Below the pieces are notes generated by a model, which worked only from the letters and a program-made list of their open reading frames with translations, was not told the origin of the DNA and did not search any database. Both the position numbers and the translations under genes were made by a program. Shown here one piece after another: positions 51,761 to 60,024 of a stretch of DNA of 64,000 nt. Position 1 is the first letter of the stretch; the number at the start of each line of letters is the position of its first letter. The stretch comes from a virus. The DNA is taken from positions 1-64,000 of IMG/VR virus record IMGVR_UViG_3300032213_000722, one strand, 5' to 3'.

Positions 51761-52189
51761 TTATGCTTTTACTTTAAATGTAACTGTTTCAAGTTGTGGC
51801 ATTCCTGATATTTTAAAACTTACGGATACATATACGATATTAGAATCTTTATTGCCATCACTTTGTTCAATAACAATATCATCAACAATTACATATGGAA
51901 GCCAATATTCTAAAGAATTTACTATTGTATCCTCAATATCCGTTTCCAATTTATTATCATTAAAATTAAATAATAATTCTCTAAGTCCACTACCAAATTC
52001 AGGTTGCATTACCCTCTCACCTCTATTTGTTAATAATAAATTTTTAATATTAGATTTAGCTTGCTCTATTGTAGTAAATGCTTGATTAAATGCATTATTT
52101 CCAATTTGTATAGGTAATGTTATACCAATAGCATAGTCTTCGTATTGACCGGTATCGTTTAACATTTTTTTACCTATAATAACTGCCAT
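51761..52189 (-). CDS. 25: Baseplate wedge subunit, gp25-like
   Basis: 142 residues (T4 gp25 is 132). FNQAFTTIEQAKSNIKNLLL and TNRGERVMQPEFGSGLRELL carry the conserved gp25/gpW core with the EPR-type turn (MQPEFG). gp25 caps the wedge and starts the sheath, and it shares a fold with type VI secretion TssE. Its stop lies 4 nt before gp6, and its start overlaps the previous gene by 1 nt (TAATG). Confidence 0.93.
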   Translation of the reverse strand: MAVIIGKKMLNDTGQYEDYAIGITLPIQIGNNAFNQAFTTIEQAKSNIKNLLLTNRGERVMQPEFGSGLRELLFNFNDNKLETDIEDTIVNSLEYWLPYVIVDDIVIEQSDGNKDSNIVYVSVSFKISGMPQLETVTFKVKA

Positions 52190-52695
52190 TATTTCTTATT
52201 AAATCGTTTTACTAATTCAGAATAATCTCTATTCAATGCTTTATCCAATTCAGGTACTCCAGTTTGTACACCCAATCCACTTGGTTGAGGTCCTCTTGCC
52301 AAATCACCATATCCCATTTTTTCAGCTACTGCGGTTCTACCTACAACAGAACCCATATCACCTTGTCCAAAATTCATTGTTCTAAATCCACCATCATTAC
52401 TCACAGGAGCCATTGCAGTTTCATTTAGAATTTGGTTAATCATTGGGTTTTTACTAAATTGTTTGTTTGATACTACTTTAGTTTCAACCGATTCTTTAAT
52501 AGTATCATCTCCCAATATTGCTTTAGCCATAGAAAACCCTTCACTTTCTTTTTTAGGTTGTGGTTTAGTATTTCCTTCCGCTAAAACCTTTTTCATTTCC
52601 GCTTTCACTCCTTCTTTAATCAAAGCAGGGAGTTGTTGTTTTAACTCCTCTTTGATAAGAATCTGAATAGCTTTTAATAATTTATCCGTATTCAT
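52189..52695 (-). CDS. Structural or assembly protein, first gene of the wedge operon
   Basis: 168 residues. An N-terminal helix pair (MNTDKLLKAIQILIKEELKQ ... KKVLAEG) precedes a Gly/Met/Asn-rich middle (GFRTMNFGQGDMGSVVGRTA) and a C-terminal helix. VLAE^G and ILNE^T resemble the prohead protease sites of the head genes, though a tail-region protein would not be expected to meet that protease. It has its own late-type promoter motif and no recognisable family. Confidence 0.45.
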   Translation of the reverse strand: MNTDKLLKAIQILIKEELKQQLPALIKEGVKAEMKKVLAEGNTKPQPKKESEGFSMAKAILGDDTIKESVETKVVSNKQFSKNPMINQILNETAMAPVSNDGGFRTMNFGQGDMGSVVGRTAVAEKMGYGDLARGPQPSGLGVQTGVPELDKALNRDYSELVKRFNKK

Positions 52696-52718
52696 TTGAT
52701 TATCTTTCGTTGTTGTTA

Positions 52719-52728
52719 ATATAAATAT
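52719..52728 (-). promoter_or_regulatory. Late-type promoter motif ATATTTATAT
   Basis: 23 nt before the ATG at 52695. It heads the longest unit in the window, gp25, gp6 and five further baseplate genes down to 41048. Confidence 0.5.
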
Positions 52729-52750
52729 TTAATTTGTTTATTTTTGGGAT

Positions 52751-54913
52751 TTATTTCGTTGGTGCTTTAAATACCAAATATCTCCATTTTGTAGCAGGTC
52801 CTATTGACTCTCCTTTATATACCATAGATGTACCAAAGTTATTATAGGCATCACTATCCCAATTTGATGCTCTATCCCATCTTTCTTTATATGAACCTTT
52901 TCCAGATGGTGCTTTTGTACCTCTTTCTGCTTTTTTATAATTTTGATAACCACCTGTAAAAAACTGAGTATGTCCATGTTTGTAAGATGATAGACCCTTT
53001 GGTCCATCTATTCCCCAATATACAACCACATCACCTATATCATATTTGTTTCCTGCTAATTTTTTTATCAATTCAGCTTTTGTATATATAGTATTTGTTA
53101 CAATTTCATATCCCAAAATTTCCAAACTTCTCCAATAGCCTGCTAGCTTTTTATTATCTCTACTTGCATTTGCATGTCCACCTGCCGCAAATGCAGGTCC
53201 ATTGGTTGTTCCCTTACCTCTTAATGCATTTACATAATTCTTAGCCCAATTATATGTCCATCTAGCACATAAGCCCCCATTAAATCCTACCGATTTTAAA
53301 TTTTTACCCAATTGGTAATCATAATATTGTCCAATATAGTGTACCGCATTTCCTGCGTTTGCTAATGCACGTAGTTGGGCATTAGTTACTATACCATTAA
53401 ATTTAGTTGCACTTTCATCCAGTCCACCATATTCTTCCGTATCTTGCTCTTCCTCATCCTCAAAATCAATTCCTTCATTTTGTAATTGTTTTAGTCTGGA
53501 GCCATCATCATCAACATAATCATTATTTACTTCAGCTAATATAATTTGGTTTTGCTTAGCTTTGTCTACAAAATACCCAATCCAAGTAATTTGACCTGGT
53601 GCTGGATTACCTACTGGTGGATATGTACTTGTTGTTAGTATTGTTCCTTTTACTGTATTTAAATGTGAAGTTGCTGTTCTGATAAAACGGTCTACTAATA
53701 GACTAGTGTTATCATTTGGTTCTAAAGGACCACTGGAAATAGGTGGCAATACTATTACACTTTCGGATGTTACCGATGTAGAACTACTTTTTTGCTCTTT
53801 TGCTGGTTGTTCTGAATCTTTCTTTTGTGTACTCTCATTATAATAAGTTTCTATTGTAGATGGTCTCGCCTTCCAAGTAAGAGGATATGCGGCTTTGTAA
53901 TAATTTGCCCACTTTACATCATTTTTTTTAATCCTACTATCATATTCCGATGTGGATATTGATTGATACATTTCATCCAACACCTTAAAATATGTATCAT
54001 ATGATTTTTCAAAATCAGATGTTGATAATCCTTTTATATATTTTATAGCCTCATCTCTTAAAACTTTATTAGTTCTTATGGATGTTCTATATTGTGCATT
54101 TTCATTTTTCAAGGCTTGAGCTAATCCAGAAACCCATCTTAATTTATCTCCACCATCATTATCTGCATTAGAATCTGCATTATACATAAATGAATAAATT
54201 TGCATTCTAAATTTTGGTGGTATTTTAGCCCAAGTATCTAATCCTATATTAGATGCTATTCTACTTTTAATAATTACTTCCTTCGAATCATTTCCAGGGT
54301 TATATCCACTACAACCTGCTTTTTTATAATCAGCAACATCATTACCAGTTCTATTTGCAATTAAAGTAACACAACCATCGTTATCTTCATATTTATTAAT
54401 TGCATCATATCCAGCATCATCTAATAATCTCCTTATTTTGAAATCATTGGCTGGTTTTGGCGCTTCTTTTGGTTTTATTTGTATTGGATTACTAGCAGCT
54501 ACGTTTGGTTTTATTGGTTCTATCCAATTACCAACACTTGTTACTTTATTAAAATTTATAGCAGTAGTTGATAAAGCGGTTGGTGGGATTGTAGTTGCTA
54601 CACTCTTTGGTAATTCTGGTATTAATTTCATTTGAACACCTCCCCAATATAATTTAACACCAGCACCCATTTCAGCCACCAAATCGTATGGACCATTTGT
54701 AGTCACCCCTTTATCTAATGCTGCTTTGAAAGAGGTTTTCATTAATTCAATACTACCACTAACAATACCAAATCCGTAATTTAAATCATAACCACGTTTA
54801 ATAGCAAGGTCATACTCTGTTGCATATAAATTGGCTACAAATTCCGTACTTGGTATATTTTCCGGTTGATTTGCTATTCTTACAATGTTATCTTTAAATT
54901 GTTGCCAAGACAT
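52751..54913 (-). CDS. Baseplate hub-associated peptidoglycan hydrolase with two candidate catalytic regions
   Basis: 720 residues. A lysozyme- or chitosanase-like helical region at about 165-360 contains DDAGYDAINKYEDNDGCVTL and LDTWAKIPPKFRMQIYSFMY, compatible with a glycoside hydrolase core but without a confirmed catalytic pair. A Pro/Ser/Thr linker (about 365-440) leads to a C-terminal Cys/His peptidase-like (CHAP/NlpC-type) domain: GGLCARWTYNW (Cys near 549), YDIGDVVVYWG, and HGHTQFF (His near 644). It lies 1 nt behind the gp5-like hub gene. T4 gp5 combines hub and lysozyme; here the enzyme appears as a separate protein. Confidence 0.6.
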   Translation of the reverse strand: MSWQQFKDNIVRIANQPENIPSTEFVANLYATEYDLAIKRGYDLNYGFGIVSGSIELMKTSFKAALDKGVTTNGPYDLVAEMGAGVKLYWGGVQMKLIPELPKSVATTIPPTALSTTAINFNKVTSVGNWIEPIKPNVAASNPIQIKPKEAPKPANDFKIRRLLDDAGYDAINKYEDNDGCVTLIANRTGNDVADYKKAGCSGYNPGNDSKEVIIKSRIASNIGLDTWAKIPPKFRMQIYSFMYNADSNADNDGGDKLRWVSGLAQALKNENAQYRTSIRTNKVLRDEAIKYIKGLSTSDFEKSYDTYFKVLDEMYQSISTSEYDSRIKKNDVKWANYYKAAYPLTWKARPSTIETYYNESTQKKDSEQPAKEQKSSSTSVTSESVIVLPPISSGPLEPNDNTSLLVDRFIRTATSHLNTVKGTILTTSTYPPVGNPAPGQITWIGYFVDKAKQNQIILAEVNNDYVDDDGSRLKQLQNEGIDFEDEEEQDTEEYGGLDESATKFNGIVTNAQLRALANAGNAVHYIGQYYDYQLGKNLKSVGFNGGLCARWTYNWAKNYVNALRGKGTTNGPAFAAGGHANASRDNKKLAGYWRSLEILGYEIVTNTIYTKAELIKKLAGNKYDIGDVVVYWGIDGPKGLSSYKHGHTQFFTGGYQNYKKAERGTKAPSGKGSYKERWDRASNWDSDAYNNFGTSMVYKGESIGPATKWRYLVFKAPTK

Positions 54914-54914
54914 A

Positions 54915-56147
54915 TTATGATGTGCTATTTAAACCACTTAATATAGTTTTTAGTTTCCCTTTTATTGTATCAAATTGTGCTACGTTTTGAGGAGCGGGTT
55001 TAGATGGACCGGCTGGTGTTAAATATTGTTGTACTTTTATTTGCTCTATTAATTCTTCTAAAATCTGAACAAGTTTGTTTCCCATAACTAATGGTTCTAA
55101 ATTAGTATCTCCCAAATTTATATGACCATTTCCTGTACGAAAATTTATATCTTGTCCATTTGTTTTTATGTTAATTTTACCACCAACGTTTGCATTTATT
55201 CCCAATTTATTATCAATTGACATATTACCATCTGAAATGAATCCGTAATTTTTCTTTGAATAAAATATCAATTCACTACTTTTAGCAGATAGTATTATTC
55301 TATCCGAATTTAAAAGTATTTGATTGCCATCTAATTTTGTAGGATAATTTGTAAATGCTAATATTTTTTTAGTTTCAAAATTAGTAGAACCATTTTTATC
55401 AATTGTACCAGGTTGAAAATTCAATACCGTTTCACCAGATGACATGGATATTACGCTACCATCTCTATTTATATCTTCATCAACACTAACATTAGCACCA
55501 CTATTTTGATAATTTAAAGTAGTCTCACCATTTCTTATTATTATTGATGGTGCATATCTTTTATTAGTATTGTTATATCCAGAGAGTCTTATAGATTGTC
55601 CAAATTTACTTTCAATTAAAGTATCACCTTCATATAATTTTAATTTATGAAGTCCTTCAATTGGTTGATAATATTTGCCAAACCCAACATTATCTTGAGA
55701 TTTATCCCCATTAGTAGTTGGAGTTTTATGTTTAGCTACATCTATATCTACAGTTGGTGGCACACCTCCATTTTTTCCCGAATCAGATTCCGTACTGTTT
55801 ATTTGATTTGGATTTGCTGTTACAGATGGATTATTAGTTACAACAATTAATGAATAGTATGGTATTTCATTAATATAGTGAATATGTACTAATTCATTTT
55901 TAGTTGGAAGAGTACGAATTGTAGGGTCTATTGGATATGCCTTTGGATATCCGGTATTTCCAACAGTTATTCCTTCTGCTTTAAATTGTATAGCTCCAAT
56001 ATCTCTAGCACCTCTAGCTGCTGGGTGGGATTCGTTTAAAATGACATCAATAACAACACCAACATTTATCCTTACATTTGATTGAGTTGGCGTTTGTGGT
56101 TTTGCGGGTGTTAGATTTTTATTATCTAATTCTCTTTCATTTGGCAT
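54915..56147 (-). CDS. Baseplate hub/spike protein, gp5-like OB-fold plus beta-helix
   Basis: 410 residues. The N-terminal OB-fold contains RINVGVVIDVILNESHPAAR and AYPIDPTIRTLPTKNELVHI, the gp5/VgrG-type start. Residues of about 180-370 are short repeating strands (SIIIRNGETTLNYQ, QILLNSDRIILSAKSSELIF, DGNMSIDNKLGINANVGGKI, FRTGNGHINLG) as in a trimeric beta-helical spike. The lysozyme domain of T4 gp5 is absent, consistent with the hydrolase in the next gene. The end is a coiled segment and a Pro-rich tail. Confidence 0.7.
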   Translation of the reverse strand: MPNERELDNKNLTPAKPQTPTQSNVRINVGVVIDVILNESHPAARGARDIGAIQFKAEGITVGNTGYPKAYPIDPTIRTLPTKNELVHIHYINEIPYYSLIVVTNNPSVTANPNQINSTESDSGKNGGVPPTVDIDVAKHKTPTTNGDKSQDNVGFGKYYQPIEGLHKLKLYEGDTLIESKFGQSIRLSGYNNTNKRYAPSIIIRNGETTLNYQNSGANVSVDEDINRDGSVISMSSGETVLNFQPGTIDKNGSTNFETKKILAFTNYPTKLDGNQILLNSDRIILSAKSSELIFYSKKNYGFISDGNMSIDNKLGINANVGGKINIKTNGQDINFRTGNGHINLGDTNLEPLVMGNKLVQILEELIEQIKVQQYLTPAGPSKPAPQNVAQFDTIKGKLKTILSGLNSTS

Positions 56148-56148
56148 T

Positions 56149-56541
56149 TTATTTTACTTTTTGTTTAAGTTCTTCTATTTCATTTTCCAAATCATCAACT
56201 CTTTCCAATTCTAATTGAGTATCTTCAATATCTTTAAGTAATTGTTCTTTTTCAAATGCTGAAAGGAATCCATCATCTCCCTCCGATTTCTTTTCCGATG
56301 CTATTAGTTTTTGAGCAAGGTTTGCTAACTTAACTAATTGGTCATCATTCTTTACGGATGTATCTATAAGGTCTCTAATTAAAGGACCTATAACAGCCAT
56401 ATCCCCAGCGTGTCTAACCATCTTTTTTAGTTCAATGATTAGTTCTGATATTTTTGCTTTTTTTTGTGTTTGGTTGTTATAGATATCTTCGAAAAGTGAA
56501 CCTAATGTTTTACCTTTGAATAATTCGAAATCGGTTGACAT
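56149..56541 (-). CDS. Coiled-coil protein, first gene of the hub unit
   Basis: 130 residues, all helical: FKGKTLGSLFEDIYNNQTQ near the start, HAGDMAVIGPLIRDLIDTSV in the middle, and a C-terminal coiled coil (LLKDIEDTQLELERVDDLEN). It lies 1 nt before the gp5-like gene. This compact helical type occurs in the tail blocks of T4-like phages and may be a chaperone or small structural component; the exact counterpart is unknown. Confidence 0.5.
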   Translation of the reverse strand: MSTDFELFKGKTLGSLFEDIYNNQTQKKAKISELIIELKKMVRHAGDMAVIGPLIRDLIDTSVKNDDQLVKLANLAQKLIASEKKSEGDDGFLSAFEKEQLLKDIEDTQLELERVDDLENEIEELKQKVK

Positions 56542-56567
56542 AGTAATTTTATTTATATATTGCTTGT

Positions 56568-56577
56568 ATATAAATAT
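56568..56577 (-). promoter_or_regulatory. Late-type promoter motif ATATTTATAT
   Basis: 26 nt before the ATG at 56541, heading the hub unit. Confidence 0.5.
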
Positions 56578-56592
56578 CTAAACTATAAAAAG

Positions 56593-57399
56593 TTAGGATT
56601 GAATTGGTTTAACTACAATACTTATTTTAGCTTTGTAGTCCTTTGGTAACTTGTTAGTTATACCAACAAACTCTTGAACATTATCAGTAAAATATTCTAT
56701 TTGTAATATTCTATCAGTAAGGTTAAGTACAGTTTGAGATGATGTGAACATCTCTTTGGATTTTCTTGCCATATTAAGTTGAGATTGTTTTGGAAAGAAT
56801 TCTTTTCTCATTGCATTTGCAATCTCTTTCCAATCTTCAACTTTATCAACTGATTTTTCAGCTGATATCTTTCTCATTTTAGATGATAAGTATTTTTGTC
56901 CATGTGTGTATCCAGCATCAGTAAACATATGTCCGTGATTTGTACGAACAACTGGATTTTCCATATTATGTAAAATAATATTAGGTTTGTGTTTTGATGT
57001 CTTTTCAATACTAACCATATACTTTGGAGATGAAACAAACGTATGTCCATTAACACCACCATCGGTTAATACTGCTGCTTTGATTGCTTCTCTTAAAGTT
57101 TTTTGTGAAAGTGCAGTTCTAATTTTCTTTCCATCTTTGGATGGTTTACCACTCTTCTTTACCAACTTTGCTTCTGCCTCATCATGTCCTACCATTAGAG
57201 CTGAATTTACAATACCAATTCCAAACTCGTTCATACCCTCACTCCAATCGGTAATCATATCGTGAATGTATGCAACCTCCACACCATTTATGATAGTGTG
57301 GATAATTTCTAATTTTGGTTTGTAAGCTCTATCTCTATTTTTAGCTAAGATGAATTTATCACCAACTTCTTTAGATACAATGATACACTCGTTGAGCAT
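56593..57399 (-). CDS. Ntn-hydrolase-like protein (C45/acyl-transferase type)
   Basis: 268 residues from the ATG at 57399, which follows the previous stop at TAAAATG as in other pairs here; an open frame extends 30 nt further into that gene. The N-terminus MLNECIIVSKEVGDKFILAKNRDR has a Cys near the start and the NRDR motif typical of C45/U34 Ntn-hydrolases, followed by DMITDWSEGMNEFGIGIVNS, also typical. Cys5 would be the nucleophile after removal of four residues. Substrate is unknown; roles in amide-bond cleavage of cell-wall or signalling compounds are possible. Confidence 0.55.
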   Translation of the reverse strand: MLNECIIVSKEVGDKFILAKNRDRAYKPKLEIIHTIINGVEVAYIHDMITDWSEGMNEFGIGIVNSALMVGHDEAEAKLVKKSGKPSKDGKKIRTALSQKTLREAIKAAVLTDGGVNGHTFVSSPKYMVSIEKTSKHKPNIILHNMENPVVRTNHGHMFTDAGYTHGQKYLSSKMRKISAEKSVDKVEDWKEIANAMRKEFFPKQSQLNMARKSKEMFTSSQTVLNLTDRILQIEYFTDNVQEFVGITNKLPKDYKAKISIVVKPIQS

Positions 57400-57400
57400 T

Positions 57401-58027
57401 TTATTTTTTAAGTCTAATTTTCCAACCAACTGAAACTCCTAAGTATTTGTTTCCATTACCATCAATCAATACTCCGGCACCATACATATTATCTTTTTTA
57501 GTTTTCAATGTAAGTTGTGGTCCAGCCATTACATTTGAATTTCCGATTATAGTTTGTACTCCAACGTAGACTTGATTCTTTGGTAACTCTTTTACTATTT
57601 TGGTATCAGTTATAGTTCTTTCCCTTATTTGAGCGTTCCATTTTCTACCAATAATCTTATTCATAGATATAGTATCAGTCAATTCAATTGTTCCCAATCC
57701 GTTTTCTAATACTAACTTATCTTTATACAAAACTTTTTGATGATACTCTCTGATAATTCTTTCACTATCAGATTTAATATAAACAGGTACTTCTACTCTC
57801 TTTTCTTTTTCCACAATTGTTTCGTGGTAGATATCTTGTCCTCTTTTATATTTTATTTGAGTATGCTCGACAACAAAAGTATCAATTTTGTGTTTTATTA
57901 ACTCATACTTTTTACCATCCACATTCACAGTTTCACCCGGTGCATCCGATGAAGAACATTCACGGAATATAAATATTCCAACTGCGATTGCTATAACGAT
58001 TACACCTAATTTAAGAAACGTGTTCAT
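57401..58027 (-). CDS. Membrane-anchored periplasmic protein with beta-rich C-terminus
   Basis: 208 residues. One N-terminal membrane segment (LGVIVIAIAVGIFIF, about 7-21) is followed by a cysteine and a charged, partly coiled region (about 45-120). A beta-rich end (VYVGVQTIIGNSNVMAGPQL, then NKYLGVSVGWKIRLKK) completes it. An N-terminal anchor with a periplasmic rod could fit an inner-membrane spanin, but the beta end argues against a simple spanin. It is first in a two-gene unit with the Ntn-hydrolase-like gene. Function open. Confidence 0.5.
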   Translation of the reverse strand: MNTFLKLGVIVIAIAVGIFIFRECSSSDAPGETVNVDGKKYELIKHKIDTFVVEHTQIKYKRGQDIYHETIVEKEKRVEVPVYIKSDSERIIREYHQKVLYKDKLVLENGLGTIELTDTISMNKIIGRKWNAQIRERTITDTKIVKELPKNQVYVGVQTIIGNSNVMAGPQLTLKTKKDNMYGAGVLIDGNGNKYLGVSVGWKIRLKK

Positions 58028-58209
58028 AATGTATATTTTTTACACCAATAAATATTAAATACTTAATAATCAATAAAATTATAATATTTTTGTATTATAT
58101 AAAGAACCTTTTTCAACTTATTGGGAAAATCCTATTTTTATTATCTTTTTAGTATTTTTCCAATACTTATATTAGAAAAGTGATAAAACAATACAAATAA
58201 TACAAAAAA
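58028..58209. promoter_or_regulatory. Divergent intergenic region with late-type motif for the minus-strand gene
   Basis: About 180 nt without a gene. A motif AATATTTATT (58047-58056) lies 19 nt before the ATG at 58027. Toward the plus strand the sequence is very A/T-rich with several TATA-like strings but no TAnnTTTG box close to the ATG at 58210. Nothing else was recognised. Confidence 0.35.
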
Positions 58210-58350
58210 ATGATAAATTTATTAATTACAATAATTTTAATTTGTGGTTCTTTGGGAGCTACAATTTCTAAAACAACTACTCATTATGGTGTTAGAAAAC
58301 AAAGACAACATACTGAACCTTTGAAAATAGATAAAGAAGTTCTTTCTTAA
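58210..58350 (+). CDS. Small single-membrane-segment protein, plus strand (tentative)
   Basis: 46 residues: MINLLITIILICGSLGATIS forms a membrane segment or signal-like start, then a charged tail ending KIDKEVLS. A-rich leader (CAAAAAAATG) like real starts in this window. It converges on the outer-membrane-protein gene and overlaps its stop by 4 nt. Together with the 32910 gene it would be the only other plus-strand gene. Chance is not excluded for an ORF of this length. Confidence 0.35.
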   Translation: MINLLITIILICGSLGATISKTTTHYGVRKQRQHTEPLKIDKEVLS

Positions 58351-59981
58351 AGCATCAATCTAGAACCAATTAAAAAGTTACTTAATATAGGAGCCCCTGT
58401 AGCAGTAGACGTATTGATTTTATAATTAAAACTAAATCCAAAACGTTTACTGATTTTGTAATCAATCGAAGTACCCAATAAAAATCCAACATCAGAACCA
58501 TAAGTGAATTTACCATTGGTTGTATCCCAACTACCACCAGGTATCATTGTAAATACTTGTGGTGATAGTGTTAATTTTTTTGTAGTTTGATATGGTTTAG
58601 TCCAAAATACTACACCAGAATTACTTACACTATATCCATATCCACCACCTTCTTTTGGTGAGAATAGATTAACTAAACCAACATTGTATCCATATACTCC
58701 AATCTTTGGGTGTGGCATTATTATGGTTAATCCAACTAAACTCATATATGTTCTATCTAAATATGCACCAGTTAATGAGTATGAGTTCATAGAATGTAAT
58801 GCCCCATCTTTGAAGTTCATCTTAGTATAACCACCACTTAGGGCAAATTGTTTTAGATTACTCCAAATCATTGAACTAGCTGAATAACTTTCATCTCCAG
58901 CCATCGAGGAACGGGATACACCAGTTGATAGGATTGCTTGCCAACTACCCGGCTCTGATTCAACTACACTCAAATCTGATGCTAATAATAATGGATTTAT
59001 TGGTGCTGCTTTTTGTTTCTTTTCTTCCTTCTTCTCCTCTTTCTTTTCTTCTTTTTTAGATTCTGATTTTGATTCTTCTTTCTTTTCTTCACTCTTACTT
59101 TCCGATTTTGCTTCTTCTTTAGATTCGGATTTGGACTCTGATTTAGATTCACTCTTACTTTCCGATTTTGATTCAGCTTTAGCTTCTGCTTTAGCTTCAG
59201 CTTTTGCCTCAGCCTTTGCTTCTGCTTTTGGTGAAGAACTACTACCTCCGTTTCCTCCACCAGAAGAACTATTTGATGCTGGTGCGGGTGAACCTCCACC
59301 AGAAGGAGCCGGAGCGCTAGGAGCAGGTGCGGATGGAGTTGGTGGGGGTGGTGGTACTGCCGCTCCGGCTGCCGAAGCTGCTGCTCCACTAGCCGCAGAA
59401 CCAGCTGCCGATGAAGCCGCTCCACTAGCCGCAGAAGAAGCGGCAGATGATGCAGCTGAACTTGCCGCTGAACTTGCCGCAGAAGAAGCGGCAGATGATG
59501 CAGCTGAACTTGCGGCTGATTGAGCTGCCGAAGCTGCGGCTGATTGTGCTGCCGAAGCTGCGGCTGATTGTGCTGCCGAAGCCGCTGCTGCCGATGCTGC
59601 TTGAGCTGCTGCTTGTGATGCGGCTTGAGCTGCTGCCTGTTGAGCCGCTTGAGATGCTGCTTGTTGAACTGCTTGGTTTACCGTTTGTTGAATGGTTTGT
59701 TGAACTACCGTTGCAGTTGCACAAGTCTTATTTGCATAAGCAAGGTAAACTGCTTGTAACCAAATTTTCATTGCACCACTTTGAACTTCTTCGGGTGAGA
59801 ATACTTTCATTTGGTCATAGAATGATACAAAGGCATTTCCATTGACATAGGTAGTGGTGGCAAGTTTTACTTCACCAGTACACTTATCTATAAATGTTTG
59901 TGTAAATGTTGTTTGTCCGTTAGCTTTGGAAGCTAGACAGAATATGAATAATACACTTAATAAAACTTTTAACTTTTTCAA
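58347..59981 (-). CDS. Secreted outer-membrane beta-barrel protein with long low-complexity stalk, TTG start
   Basis: 544 residues. The start is TTG at 59981, directly preceded by an in-frame TGA; KKLKVLLSVLFIFCLASKANG-Q is a good signal peptide with cleavage near residue 23. Residues of about 95-205 are Ala/Ser/Gln runs, then a Pro-rich part. A charged repeat block follows (KAEA, KSES and KKEE units, about 250-325). The last 210 residues look like an outer-membrane barrel (GAYLDRTYMSLVGLTIIMP, FGFSFNYKINTSTAT, SNFLIGSRLML end). The layout is anchor barrel plus extended exposed stalk. A late-type promoter motif 33 nt upstream ties it to phage expression; it may alter the host surface. Confidence 0.7.
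   Translation of the reverse strand: MKKLKVLLSVLFIFCLASKANGQTTFTQTFIDKCTGEVKLATTTYVNGNAFVSFYDQMKVFSPEEVQSGAMKIWLQAVYLAYANKTCATATVVQQTIQQTVNQAVQQAASQAAQQAAAQAASQAAAQAASAAAASAAQSAAASAAQSAAASAAQSAASSAASSAASSAASSAASSAASSAASSAASGAASSAAGSAASGAAASAAGAAVPPPPPTPSAPAPSAPAPSGGGSPAPASNSSSGGGNGGSSSSPKAEAKAEAKAEAKAEAKAESKSESKSESKSESKSESKEEAKSESKSEEKKEESKSESKKEEKKEEKKEEKKQKAAPINPLLLASDLSVVESEPGSWQAILSTGVSRSSMAGDESYSASSMIWSNLKQFALSGGYTKMNFKDGALHSMNSYSLTGAYLDRTYMSLVGLTIIMPHPKIGVYGYNVGLVNLFSPKEGGGYGYSVSNSGVVFWTKPYQTTKKLTLSPQVFTMIPGGSWDTTNGKFTYGSDVGFLLGTSIDYKISKRFGFSFNYKINTSTATGAPILSNFLIGSRLML
59010..59231. repeat. Imperfect short tandem repeats encoding KAEA/KSES/KKEE
   Basis: Repeats of 12 nt and related units (for example GCTTCTGCTTTA and TCCGATTTTGAT types) produce a run of Lys-x-Glu-x residues on the minus strand. 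Low-complexity coding sequence; length is likely variable among relatives. Confidence 0.7.
59365..59690. repeat. Ala/Ser/Gln-encoding low-complexity repeat
   Basis: Repeated GCTGCCGAAGCTGCGGCTGATTGTGC-type blocks (as read on the plus strand, cut into 12- and 24-nt units) encode AASAAQSAA and SSAASSAA tracts. The region is markedly GC-rich relative to the rest of the window. Confidence 0.7.
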
Positions 59982-60014
59982 TCATATCCGATTTATATTT
60001 AAAAGTGTAACCGG

Positions 60015-60024
60015 ATATAAATAT
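60015..60024 (-). promoter_or_regulatory. Late-type promoter motif ATATTTATAT
   Basis: 33 nt before the TTG start at 59981 of the outer-membrane protein, touching the stop codon of the gene before it. Confidence 0.45.

Noticed and set aside
59131-59845. Long plus-strand frames opposite the Ala/Ser-rich stalk, and a second minus-strand Ser/Gly-rich frame at 59425-59724.
   Set aside because: They arise from the low-complexity repeats in the true gene. The signal peptide and barrel frame is the one with a promoter, start and sensible domain order.
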